A stretch of 64,000 bases of DNA from Planctomycetota bacterium (lineage in GTDB: Bacteria > Planctomycetota > UBA1135 > GCA-002686595). The position numbers and the translations under genes are program-made. Position 1 is the stretch's first letter. Every line of letters starts with the position of its first letter. The DNA lies in contig JADJLZ010000007.1 in the NCBI GenBank assembly GCA_016709875.1, positions 1 to 64,000 on the forward strand, read 5' to 3'. Shown here piece by piece: positions 26,893 through 35,774 of this stretch. The notes beneath the pieces were generated by a model, which worked only from the letters and a program-made list of their open reading frames with translations, was not told the DNA's origin and ran no database searches.

Positions 26893-27750
26893 ATGAAGAT
26901 CCTCAAGCGTCTGCTCGTCCTCGGCTTCCTCCTGCTCCTCCTCGCCGCGGGCGGAGTGTTCCTGTTCCTGGGCACGATCGTGCGCAAGGCGGTCGAGACG
27001 GGCGGCAGCGCGGCCGCGGGGGTTCCGACCACGCTCGAAGCGGTGGACGCCTCGCCGTTCTCCGGATCCTTCGGCCTGGCTGGCTTCGCGATCGCGAATC
27101 CCCCGGGATACCGCCCAGAGCCCTTCCTCGCGCTCAAGAGCGCGCGCGCACGCTGGCAGAACGGCACGCTGTTCTCCGACAAGCTCGCCATCGACGAGTT
27201 CGCGCTCGAAGGCCTGCAGCTGGATCTGGAGCGCAACGCGTCGGGCAGCAACTGGGACACGATCCTCTCCAACCTGCAGAAATCCGCGGGTGGCTCGGGC
27301 TCGCAGGGACCGGCGCAGCCCACCGAGCCCGCGAGCGAGAGCGGCGGACGCACGCTCGCGATCAAGTTGCTCACGATCCGCGACACGCGCTGCGCGCTGC
27401 ACGTCTCCGGCCTGCCCGCGCTCGACGGCGACTACGAGGTCAAGGTGCCCGAAATCCGCATCGAGAACCTCGACACGAGCGGCAGCACGGCGCAGATCGC
27501 GGGCAAGATCACCAAGGCGATCGTCGAAGCGGTGCTCGCGCAGGCCGCGAGCTCGGGCAATGGAGTGTTCCCCGCCGACGTGCTCAAGGACCTGAAGAGC
27601 GGGCTGAAGCAGGTCGGCCAGGATCTCGGCAAGCAAGTCGAGTCGCAGCTGAAGGACGCGCTGCAGGGCAAGAAAGTCGACCCCGGCGCGGCGCTCGACC
27701 AGGCCGAGAAGGGCGTCAAGGACCTCTTCGGCAAGAAGAAGAAGCCCTAG
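26893..27750 (+). CDS. AsmA-like membrane-anchored protein
   Basis: 285-residue protein with one N-terminal membrane helix (KRLLVLGFLLLLLAAGGVFLF), followed by the AsmA/DUF748-type start: VEAVDASPFSGSFGLAGFAIANP-like text and SARARWQNGTLFSDKLAIDEFALEG split over residues 55-100. Larger family members carry lipids across the periplasm; this one is short and holds only the first part. The C-terminus is an Ala/Lys-rich helical region (LKSGLKQVGQDLGKQVES) ending in a basic GKKKKP tail. Its TAG stop lies in a CTAG that also encodes the stop of the convergent regulator gene. Confidence 0.65.
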   Translation: MKILKRLLVLGFLLLLLAAGGVFLFLGTIVRKAVETGGSAAAGVPTTLEAVDASPFSGSFGLAGFAIANPPGYRPEPFLALKSARARWQNGTLFSDKLAIDEFALEGLQLDLERNASGSNWDTILSNLQKSAGGSGSQGPAQPTEPASESGGRTLAIKLLTIRDTRCALHVSGLPALDGDYEVKVPEIRIENLDTSGSTAQIAGKITKAIVEAVLAQAASSGNGVFPADVLKDLKSGLKQVGQDLGKQVESQLKDALQGKKVDPGAALDQAEKGVKDLFGKKKKP

Positions 27751-30700
27751 CCGTACCACTCCTTCCAGCGCTGGTAGACCTTGGCGCGCGAGATGCCGAG
27801 CAACTCCGCCGCCTTGGTCTTGTCGCCGCCGCAGGCCGCGACCGCGCGCTCGATCGCGCGCCGCTCGACGGCGTCGAGCGACTCGATCGGCGCGGCAGCC
27901 TCGCCCGAGGAGTCCAGGCGCGTGGAGCCGGGCTCGCGCACGAGCGCAGCGTCCTCGAGGTCGCCCTCGCTGAGCACGCACAGGCGCGCGATCTCGTTCG
28001 AGAGCTCGCGCACGTTGCCCTGCCACTCGCGCCGGCACAGCGCGGCGAGCACCGCCGGCGAGACCGCGCGCACCCGACCGCTGCGCACGGACTCCAAGCG
28101 CAGGAAATGGTCGACGAGTTCGGGGACGTCCTCGACGCGTTCGGCCAGCGTCGGCAGTTCGATGCGCATCCCGTCGAGGCGGTAGTAGAGGTCCGCGCGG
28201 AAGCGTCCGCCGCGCACCTCGGCCTCGAGGTCGCGGTTGGTCGCCGCGACCAGGCGGATGTCGACCTCGCGCACACGCGTGTCGCCCAGACGGCGCACCT
28301 CGGAGGTCTCGATCACGCGCAACAGCTTCGCCTGCAACTCGAGCGGCAATTCGCCGAGCTCGTCGAGGAACAGCGTGCCGCCGTCGGCGCGCTCGAACAG
28401 GCCCTGGCGGTCCTCCTCCGACCCGGTGAAAGCGCCCTTGCGCGAGCCGAAGAGTTCGGCCTCGATCAGCGAAGCCGGAAAAGCGGCGCAGTTCTCCGAG
28501 ACGAAGGGCTTGTCCTTGCGCGGCGAAAGCGCGTGCAGCGCGCGCGCAGCAAGCTCCTTGCCGGTGCCGCTCGCGCCCGAGACGAGAACCGGCAGTCGCG
28601 CGGGCGCGGCGCGCTCGATCAGCTGGTGCACGCGGCGCATCGCGGGCGAGCTCCCGACGAGGCCGCTCGGGGGAACGGCGAGCTGCGCGTGGCGGATGAC
28701 CGCGCGCGCCGTGCGCAGGTCGCTCTCCTTGCGCACGACCTCGCGGTTGAGCTCGAGGTTGAGTTCGCGAATGCGTTCGGTACGGCGCACCTGGCGGATG
28801 GCGAGCGCCGCCTGGTCGGCCAGCAGCGAGAGCAGTCGCTCGGCGCGCTCTGCGAAGGCGCCCGCGCGCACGCGGTGGTCGACGTAGACGACACCCGAGA
28901 GCTGCTCGTCGATCACGAACGGCACACACAGGATCGAGCGCAGTTCCAGCGCCGTGACGCTCGGCGCCGCGCCGAGATCCGGATCGTCCGACGCGTTGGA
29001 GAAGCGCAAGGGCTTGCCCTCTTCCAGCGCGCGGCGCACGATGCTGCGCGAGAGTTCGAGCTCGGGCTCGTCCATGCCTCCGCGGCGCGAGTCGAACGCC
29101 GTGTCGATGCGCAACTCGCCCTTCTCGGCCAGCACGAGGAAGCCGCGTTCGCCACCGCTGACCGAGAGTGCACTCTCGACGATCGTCCCGAGCAGGCCCG
29201 GCAGGTCCTCCTGCAGCACGAGACGATGGTTGATCTCCAGGATCTTGAGCATGTCCATGTCGAATTCCTCGTCCTGCGCGCGGTTGCGCGCGCGAGAGAT
29301 GTCGCGCGGCCAGGGATCTGGCCTCCCCAACAGCGAGAGCTCGAAGCGCGCGCGCTCCGTGGGCAGCAGTCCTGCCGTGCAGGCCGAGAGCAGCCGGTCG
29401 GCGCGTGCCAGCGCGCCCTGGGCCTCCGCGGCATCCTCGAGTCGCGCAGCAAGCCCAAGCCAGGCGCGCGCCGCACGATCATCGCGTCCGGTGCGCTCGA
29501 AAGCCTCCGCGGTCGAACGCAGCCGACGCCGGTCGCCCTCGCTCCAGGAGTCCTTGCCGAGCAGCTCCAGGAGCGCGCGTTCGTCGGGATTGGAGACCTG
29601 CGCATCCAGGCGCAGCAGCGCGAGCAGGTCACGCGCCTCGAGTGCGACGGCCGCCTGCCCGAGGTGTTCGGCGATCTCGAGCGCGCGCTGGGCACCCGCG
29701 ATCGCACCCCAGGCTCGGCCCCCGTAACTCTCGGCGCGCGCGCGCAACAGCAGCACGCGCGGATCCGAATCCTGCATCAGCGCGGGTTGCGCGTCCAGCG
29801 GGCGCAGACGCGCGGCGACCTCTACGGCGCGCGCGCGCGGCAGCAGCGCATCCGCCGGCCGTCCGGCGGCTTCGAGCGCCGCAGCGCTGCGCCCCAGTTC
29901 CGCGAGCGCGGGCAGCACGCGGCCGCGGTCGGCCAGCAGCATGCCGAGCATCCCGCGCACGAGGCGCGCACCGCCTTGGTCTCCCAGCCGCTCGCGGATC
30001 AGCAGCGCGGACTCGAGCAACGGCTGCGCGCGCCCGAGTTCACCGGCCTCGCGCAGACTCACGCCCAACAGCGCGCGCGCCTGCGCGACCCCCGCGAGTG
30101 CACCCGCAGCCTCCGAGCGCTCGGCGGCGCGTTCGAAGCAACGCTGCGCTTCGGCGTGGTTGCCCTGCCGCCGCCGCAGCGTACCCAGGTTGAGTTGGGC
30201 TGCGGCCTCGGCGAGTGCGTCGCCAGCATCTGCGGCGGCCGCACGCCGGCGCTCGAGCAGCTCTTCGGCGGGCTCGAACTGGCCGACGCGGATCAGGCTC
30301 AAGGCGCGCAGCATGTCGAGGTTGATCTCCGTGCGCGCCTGGAAGGGTCGCCTCCCGGGCCCGGCGAGCGAGTCGAGGAAGGCCGCCAATTCGCCCTCGC
30401 GACGCGTCTCGTACAAGACCAGCGCGCGGCCCAACGCCGCTTCGCCCGCCTGCGCGGGGTCGAGCTCGGCAGCGCGCGTGAAATGCTCCAGCGCCTGAGC
30501 GTGTTCGTAGCTGCGCGCGCAGATCGTGCCGAGGGCGCGCTCACGCGCTGCCTCCCCGCTGCCGCCTGTGCCCGAAGGCATCGCCTCGATCAGCGAGCGG
30601 GCACGCTCGAGTTCCCCGAGCGAAGCCCAGGCGTGCGCCTCTTCGGCCAGAAGTTCTGGCGGCGGGAGCATGCCCTCGGTTTCGTACTCACGCCGCGCGC

Positions 30701-32606
30701 GTGCGCAGGCCTCGAGCGCACGCTCGGGCAGCCCACGATCGCGGAGTGTGGCGAGCGCCTCGAAGAAAGCCGCCAGGGCCTTGGCGTCGCGCGCCCCGAG
30801 CAGGCCGTGCAGGCGCACGAGGTAGTCCGGCTCACCGTGCTGCGCGAGCCAGACAGCGCGCGCGGCGTGTTGGGCCCGGCGCTCTCCCGGGCAGGACTCG
30901 GCGGGTGCACGCCCACGCAAGGTCCACACCGGCTGGGAGTCGGCGCCCGAATCCAGCAGACTGGCATTGCGCAGTTCCTCGGCAGCACCTTCGAATCGCT
31001 GCGGATCGAGGCCGGCGATCGCACACAGTTCGGCGGGATCGCTCTCCGGCCCGCAGACCTCGAGCGCGATTGCGAGCACACGCGCGTCCCCCTCCAGTTG
31101 CTCGGCGAGCCCGTGGGCCGGATCCACCGCGGCCAGGCTGCCCGCGATGCGCCAGCCGCCCTCCCCGCGCAGGAGCACGCCGGCGGCCCGCGCAGCATCG
31201 AGCCAGGCTTGCACGGCGGGCGCCAAGCCGCGCGACTGCGCCCACAGGACGGCCGTGAGTTCGTCCAGGCGCGCGTGCGCCGAGGCATCGAAGCCGCGGG
31301 CGAGTTCAAGGCGCAGTTCAGCGATCCCGACCGCCGGGGGGATCCACGGCTCGAGCCAGCCTTCCCCGGCGGGAGCGATGGGAAGGCCCAGGAGCGCCAG
31401 CCGCGTTCCGTGCGAGTCCCCGCCTGCGATCAGCGTGCGTGCAAGGTACTCGAGCGCTCGACGTCCGAGCGGCTCCCGCGCGGGCAGAGCAGCGAGAAGC
31501 AGCGCCCCCTCGCCGCGTTCGAGAGCGCGTTCGCACCACTGGTCGAGGTCGCGCGCCGATGCGGACGCGCGCAGGTCGGTGCGCGGATCGAGCGTCATTG
31601 CGCGCGCCCCGCGCAGGCTTGCCGCCAGGCGCAGTTCCTCGACCAGGGCCGCGCCGCCCTCGTCGTCGGAGAGTGCGATCTGGAAAACGCCCGAGGTCTG
31701 CCCGTCGGTGGAGAGCAGTCGATCGAGCAGATCCTCGAACCAGGCCCTTCGGCCAGCGCTCGGCGGCCAGACCCAGCGCTGAGTATCGGCCGCGCCGTGT
31801 GCCCCCCCCACGCTCGCGCGCAGGCGCGCCGCCACGAGGCTCGCGGAGGCGGGTCGCTGCGTCGGGTCGCGCAGGAGCAACTCCCCGACGAGCGTGCGCG
31901 CCCACTCGCACAGGTCTCCCAGCTCCCCCCCCGCGGCGACGAAGAAATCCTGGGCGGGGAATCGCGCGTAGAACCTCCCCAGGTCGCGCGCGCGCGGCGC
32001 CAGCGCATCGTAGAGCATCGCGCCCAGCGCAAAGAGGTCCGTGCGTGCGTCCAGCACCCCGCCGGAGAGTTGCTCCGGCGCGAGGGTTGCAAGGCTTCCG
32101 GCGACCTCGCCGTCGGCGCGCGAGCGGCCGAGCGCGGACGCCAGTCCGAAGTCGGTCAGCACCGGCAGGCCGTCGAGGCGCACAAGCACGTTTCCGGGCT
32201 TGAGGTCGGCGTGCACGAACCCAGCGTCGTGGAGCGCTTGTAGTCCGTCGCAGATCCCGGCGAAGACGCGCGCGACCTCGCGCTCGCGCGCAGGACCCGT
32301 CGCGGGCAGAGCAGCCAGATGCTGGTCCAGAGTGTGCCCATCGATCCAAGTCCTCGCGAAGTACACCTCTCCCGGGGTGCGCGAGAGACCGTGATCCACG
32401 AGCCGCGCAAGCTGAGGATGTTCGAGTGCCGACAGGACGCGCAACTCCGCCAAGGCGTCGCGTGCCGCGCCGGCCCGGATGCTGCGCACGACGACCGGGC
32501 GAGCCCCGCGCTCGCAGAGCATCACCGTGCCCTGCGTGCCCTGTGCCAGCACCCGGAGCAGGGCATACCCCTCCGGCACCTGCATGTTGAGATCGGACTC
32601 AGCCAT
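27747..32606 (-). CDS. Giant Ser/Thr kinase-TPR-GAF-AAA+ sigma-54 activator-Fis fusion
   Basis: 1,619-residue cytoplasmic regulator. Residues about 15-270 form a protein-kinase domain: GTQGTVML glycine loop, HADLKPGN catalytic loop (about 130) and DFG (about 152). The usual VAxK lysine is VVVR, and HRD is HAD. A helical middle (about 560-1100) holds TPR-like repeats. A GAF domain follows (about 1119-1272), then a sigma-54-interacting AAA+ domain (about 1312-1549) with Walker A SGASGTGKEL, the GAFTGS loop (GAFTGA in most members) and LFLDELGELPL Walker B. A Fis-type helix-turn-helix ends it (AAELLGISRAKVYQRW). It should sense a ligand or phosphorylation and open sigma-54 promoters. The ATG at 32606 gives the complete kinase. 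It is divergent from a secreted protein with a sigma-54-like site. Confidence 0.9.
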   Translation of the reverse strand: MAESDLNMQVPEGYALLRVLAQGTQGTVMLCERGARPVVVRSIRAGAARDALAELRVLSALEHPQLARLVDHGLSRTPGEVYFARTWIDGHTLDQHLAALPATGPAREREVARVFAGICDGLQALHDAGFVHADLKPGNVLVRLDGLPVLTDFGLASALGRSRADGEVAGSLATLAPEQLSGGVLDARTDLFALGAMLYDALAPRARDLGRFYARFPAQDFFVAAGGELGDLCEWARTLVGELLLRDPTQRPASASLVAARLRASVGGAHGAADTQRWVWPPSAGRRAWFEDLLDRLLSTDGQTSGVFQIALSDDEGGAALVEELRLAASLRGARAMTLDPRTDLRASASARDLDQWCERALERGEGALLLAALPAREPLGRRALEYLARTLIAGGDSHGTRLALLGLPIAPAGEGWLEPWIPPAVGIAELRLELARGFDASAHARLDELTAVLWAQSRGLAPAVQAWLDAARAAGVLLRGEGGWRIAGSLAAVDPAHGLAEQLEGDARVLAIALEVCGPESDPAELCAIAGLDPQRFEGAAEELRNASLLDSGADSQPVWTLRGRAPAESCPGERRAQHAARAVWLAQHGEPDYLVRLHGLLGARDAKALAAFFEALATLRDRGLPERALEACARARREYETEGMLPPPELLAEEAHAWASLGELERARSLIEAMPSGTGGSGEAARERALGTICARSYEHAQALEHFTRAAELDPAQAGEAALGRALVLYETRREGELAAFLDSLAGPGRRPFQARTEINLDMLRALSLIRVGQFEPAEELLERRRAAAADAGDALAEAAAQLNLGTLRRRQGNHAEAQRCFERAAERSEAAGALAGVAQARALLGVSLREAGELGRAQPLLESALLIRERLGDQGGARLVRGMLGMLLADRGRVLPALAELGRSAAALEAAGRPADALLPRARAVEVAARLRPLDAQPALMQDSDPRVLLLRARAESYGGRAWGAIAGAQRALEIAEHLGQAAVALEARDLLALLRLDAQVSNPDERALLELLGKDSWSEGDRRRLRSTAEAFERTGRDDRAARAWLGLAARLEDAAEAQGALARADRLLSACTAGLLPTERARFELSLLGRPDPWPRDISRARNRAQDEEFDMDMLKILEINHRLVLQEDLPGLLGTIVESALSVSGGERGFLVLAEKGELRIDTAFDSRRGGMDEPELELSRSIVRRALEEGKPLRFSNASDDPDLGAAPSVTALELRSILCVPFVIDEQLSGVVYVDHRVRAGAFAERAERLLSLLADQAALAIRQVRRTERIRELNLELNREVVRKESDLRTARAVIRHAQLAVPPSGLVGSSPAMRRVHQLIERAAPARLPVLVSGASGTGKELAARALHALSPRKDKPFVSENCAAFPASLIEAELFGSRKGAFTGSEEDRQGLFERADGGTLFLDELGELPLELQAKLLRVIETSEVRRLGDTRVREVDIRLVAATNRDLEAEVRGGRFRADLYYRLDGMRIELPTLAERVEDVPELVDHFLRLESVRSGRVRAVSPAVLAALCRREWQGNVRELSNEIARLCVLSEGDLEDAALVREPGSTRLDSSGEAAAPIESLDAVERRAIERAVAACGGDKTKAAELLGISRAKVYQRWKEWYG

Positions 32607-32695
32607 CCGTCCAAATACTAGACGAGGCTCCAGGCGATAGACAGCGGGCTCCGCCCAGAGAACTTGGGACCGTCTTCCGGTCGGGTCGCCTACAG

Positions 32696-32711
32696 TGGCA
32701 TATGCTTTGAC
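32696..32711 (+). promoter_or_regulatory. Sigma-54-like -24/-12 element
   Basis: TGGCATA-N4-TTGAC lies 25 bases before the GTG at 32737. The consensus is TGGCACG-N4-TTGCA. The GG of the -24 box and the TTG of the -12 box match at correct spacing, but the highly conserved C of the -12 GC is A. It sits in the 130-base interval between the sigma-54 activator gene and this divergent gene. Confidence 0.35.
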
Positions 32712-32736
32712 TCACGGCATCCCGGAGTATCTTCCT

Positions 32737-34545
32737 GTGCACCGCACCGCCTTCGATTGCAGCCTCCGTGCCTCCCTCGTGGGGCTAGGCTTGGTCCTCA
32801 CCAGCACCCCGGGCTGGGCCGGTGGGATTGCCATCTTCCGGGGTCCTGCCGCGGCGACGGGCGACGTTGAGGTCTTCGACGAACTCTCCGGCCTCAGCAG
32901 CGGGGCACCGGCGCAGCTCCAGGGCATCCGGTTGCTCGAGATCGACTTCGTGGGTCGCACGCGACTGGAGGAACTGCTCCCCGGCCGGCCGCGGCGGAAG
33001 CAGGACATCGCAGGCGCGAGCCGGCTCGCACTCTTTGGCCAGCGCGGATCGCTGTACCACTTCGCGCGCGCGGAAGCCGGCGGCGGCAGCAGCTTTGGCT
33101 ATTTCCGGATCGCGTCCGATGGAACGGTCCTCCCGCTGCTCGAGTTGCCCGGGACGGGCCCCACCGGGGGCACCGATCCGTTCCTCGCGCGTGTTGCCAT
33201 CGCACCGGACAGCACGGGGATGCTCGCCGCATCGACCGTTGCGGCGGGGGGAAACCTGTACGAGATCGACCTCTCGACGGGCGCCTGGACCGACCGTACC
33301 TCGGCGCTGCCACCGCTGCGTTTCTCGAGCGCGGGTCTCTCGCTGCAGCACTCGCTGGGCCTTGCCGCCACGAAGAACGGTGTGCTCCGTTTCCAGCGCG
33401 GCGCGGCCGGAGACGCGCAGTTCGTGCCTTTCTCCACGGCGCCAGCCTGGTTCAGCGGCGAGCTTGCCGCGAGTCACAACGGGGATTGGTTCCTGACCAG
33501 CGCGGGCGCCGACCCGGCGCATCAGCTCGCATTCGCGATCGGCGGCACGGGTGGCGCGACCGCAGTGAGTCAGCAGCCTGCGGCGATCTCGATCGCGGGA
33601 TACGAGCCCGAAGCGAGCGACGGTCCCTACATGGCGATCCGCGACGACGGCCAGCAGGCCGCATGGCGGATCGAAGCGGGGATCACGCGCGAGGTGCTGC
33701 TCGCGCACGTGCAGCCGCTCGCGGGTGAATTGCCGCAGGAACTCTCGGCGACGACGAACTTCCTCGACACGCTCGATGAGATCGGCCTTGCGATCTTCAT
33801 GCCCAGCGGCGCTTTCCACGTCGCGATCGGGAAGTCGCCCGCGGGGCTCGGCAACGCGCTCGAGTCTTTCGACACCTACGCGGTCACCCTGCCGGCGAAC
33901 GGGGCCCCCGCGAGCTTCGTCAACCTCTCGCTCTACTCGGGCGACGCGACGGTTCCCTTCCTGCAGGCGCCCGCGATGAAGGCTCGCGACTGGCGGCTCT
34001 TGCCGGACCGCACCACGCTGCTCGTGCACGATGACCTCCCCGCCGATGGATTCGTGGACGCGGTCGCTCTCGGCACGGGCGGCGCGCAGCCGGTGCTCGG
34101 ATTCGTGCGCTCGCTCGACGGGCTGGAGACCGCGGGCCGCTGGCTGCTCGCAGACATCCGGCGCTCCGACAGCGGGCATGCGCAGGAGCTCTGGCGCATG
34201 CCGCTGAATCTCGCGACGCCGGCGACCTTGGTGCAGAGTGCGGGCAACGGCAGCGACTTCACCCGCTTCGCCGCGCGGCGCGACGGATGGATCGCATTCG
34301 TCGCCCGCCAACCCCTGGGCGGCGGCAGCGAGACCCTCGAGCGCCTGCACATGCCCAGCGGAACGCTGCAGACTTGGAATCCGAACTCGCTGCCCATCGG
34401 CCCGGCGCTGGGGTTCACGCAGTTCGGCTCGATCGCCCTCTCGGTGAATAGCCCCGTCACCGGCGCCACATGGCCGATCAGCGCCCAGGCGCCCGTCACC
34501 CTGCAGGTAGGGAACGCGCCCTGCCAGATCCTGCCCGGGCTGTGA
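32737..34545 (+). CDS. Secreted protein of unknown function
   Basis: 602-residue exported protein. The GTG at 32737 is chosen because it directly opens a signal peptide (hydrophobic SLVGLGLVLTSTPGWAGG) with GGAG about ten bases upstream. An in-frame GTG at 32695 would add 14 residues and overlap the promoter-like site. The rest is beta-rich with loose propeller-like spacing (LYEIDLSTGAWTDRT, GDWFLTSAGADPAHQ, GYEPEASDGPYMAIRDDGQ, RRDGWIAFVARQPLGG), resembling six- or seven-bladed repeats, but no named family was recognised. It ends GNAPCQILPGL. Its position opposite the giant kinase/sigma-54 activator suggests it may be a target (inference). It is convergent with the SPFH pair, seven bases apart. 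Confidence 0.6.
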   Translation: MHRTAFDCSLRASLVGLGLVLTSTPGWAGGIAIFRGPAAATGDVEVFDELSGLSSGAPAQLQGIRLLEIDFVGRTRLEELLPGRPRRKQDIAGASRLALFGQRGSLYHFARAEAGGGSSFGYFRIASDGTVLPLLELPGTGPTGGTDPFLARVAIAPDSTGMLAASTVAAGGNLYEIDLSTGAWTDRTSALPPLRFSSAGLSLQHSLGLAATKNGVLRFQRGAAGDAQFVPFSTAPAWFSGELAASHNGDWFLTSAGADPAHQLAFAIGGTGGATAVSQQPAAISIAGYEPEASDGPYMAIRDDGQQAAWRIEAGITREVLLAHVQPLAGELPQELSATTNFLDTLDEIGLAIFMPSGAFHVAIGKSPAGLGNALESFDTYAVTLPANGAPASFVNLSLYSGDATVPFLQAPAMKARDWRLLPDRTTLLVHDDLPADGFVDAVALGTGGAQPVLGFVRSLDGLETAGRWLLADIRRSDSGHAQELWRMPLNLATPATLVQSAGNGSDFTRFAARRDGWIAFVARQPLGGGSETLERLHMPSGTLQTWNPNSLPIGPALGFTQFGSIALSVNSPVTGATWPISAQAPVTLQVGNAPCQILPGL

Positions 34546-34551
34546 GGTGCG

Positions 34552-35774
34552 TCACGGGCTCGAGCCCGTGCTCGCAACACCCAGAAGGCGCGCCGCGAGC
34601 TCATCGAGATCGAGAATCAAGGGCACGCGCGGGTCGTTCGAGTTGAGCGTCACCGAGCGAAGGTTCAGGTTCTGCGCCGCCTGGCGCGCGAGCATCAGGC
34701 GCCCGCCCGCGCTGCCGTAGACCTTGTTGGCGAGCTCCGTCTTGGTCGCCTGGGCCTGTGCGAGCTCGCGCTCGCCCTGCGCGAGTCGGCGCTCGGCATC
34801 GGCGTCGGCCTGGGCGCGGCGCGTCTTGTCGTAGAAGCGCGATTCGGCCTGCACCTCGACGATCTTGCGCTGTCCCGCGGCGTAGCGCTCCGCGATGCGG
34901 CCGTCCCAGTCGACGAGAGGACTCCCTTGACGAGCGCGTCGGTCTGCTGCTCGTAGAGCTCGGTCTTCTTCTTGGCGACCTCGACCTCGGCCGCGGTGCG
35001 GTGCAGCTCGGCCTCCTGCAGCGTGAGCTGCTTCTCCTGGAGCTTCTTCTCGTAGTCACCCTTGAAGAGCACCTGCGTCACGAGCACGGCCTCGGGCACG
35101 ACGTGCAACACCTCGAGGATCGGACGCAGGCGCTCGAGCGCGTGCTGGACGCGCTCGTCGCGCAGGTCGGTGTGCATCATCTGGTCCGAATCGAGCGCCC
35201 CGAACTCCTCGAGCAGCACCTTCTCCGTCGCCGACTGCACGCGCAGCGGATAGGCGAGCTTCAGACCGTCGGCGACGAGCAGGTGCGCCTCGCCCGGCCG
35301 CACGCGGTAGGGCACGGCGACCGAGACGTTGACCGTGTTGCCATCGCTCGTGCGCACGTCGAGCGCCTTCGCGCGGCCGCCCTCGGTGTCCCAGGCGAAC
35401 GAAACCAGCTGCGTGCGCGTCTCGACCACGTGCAGCGTGTGCAGGCCGCGCACGCAGAAAACCAGGCCCGCGGGATGGTCCTGCGCATCGAGACCCGCGC
35501 CGAGGAAGTTGCGCTGGCGCACGCCGACGTAGCCCGCGGGCACGCGCTCGAAGAACAGCCAGCCCGCCCCCAGCGCAGCGCACACGAGCAGCGCTACCAG
35601 GAAGCCCACGCGCAGCGTGCGCCAGCCGTAGCGCAGCAAGAGGCGCGTGGACCTCGCATTCCAGAACAAGTGCAGACCGCGCAGGAGCGCGAGCACGCCG
35701 CCGTAGGCCAGATCGAAGAGCGCGCTGCAGCAGAACGCGAGGCCGCGAACGATCGAGACGAGGAAGGACTTCAT
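34552..35774 (-). CDS. SPFH/band-7 membrane protein, second of a pair (one frameshift)
   Basis: HflC/prohibitin-like protein of about 406 residues after frame correction. N-terminal hydrophobic segments (residues about 8-35 and 56-75) are followed by the band-7 core: ERVPAGYVGVRQRN, VRTSDGNTVNVSVAVPYRV and EEFGALDSDQMMHTDLRDERV. A coiled coil follows (VTQVLFKGDYEKKLQEKQL). Near 34,915 the frame is lost and resumes as LVDWDGRIAERYAAGQRK. The span is two bases over a multiple of three, consistent with an extra CT. The tail ends in a short Leu-rich region. Its start overlaps the stop of the upstream SPFH gene (ATGA). SPFH pairs form membrane microdomain complexes and often regulate proteases. 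Confidence 0.75.
34553..34570. terminator. Perfect 18-base palindrome at a convergent junction
   Basis: CACGGGCTCGAGCCCGTG is self-complementary throughout. It overlaps the last codons and stop of the SPFH gene and lies eight bases beyond the stop of the convergent secreted-protein gene. A hairpin here could end both transcripts, or the site could bind a dimeric protein. No T-tract is present. Confidence 0.35.

Noticed and set aside
26877..32243. Open frame of about 5.4 kb on the plus strand opposite the kinase/sigma-54 regulator
   Set aside because: Its sequence is Arg/Ala-rich without any domain and mirrors the codon bias of the true gene on the minus strand, where every expected kinase, GAF and AAA+ motif is found.
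32707..32712. TTGACT as a sigma-70 -35 box
   Set aside because: No -10 box fits at 16-18 bases, and the start codon comes 24 bases later; the sigma-54-like reading explains the site better.
34900..34930. Programmed frameshift in the second SPFH gene
   Set aside because: No slippery heptamer or downstream structure is evident. An extra CT dinucleotide is a simpler error or mutation.
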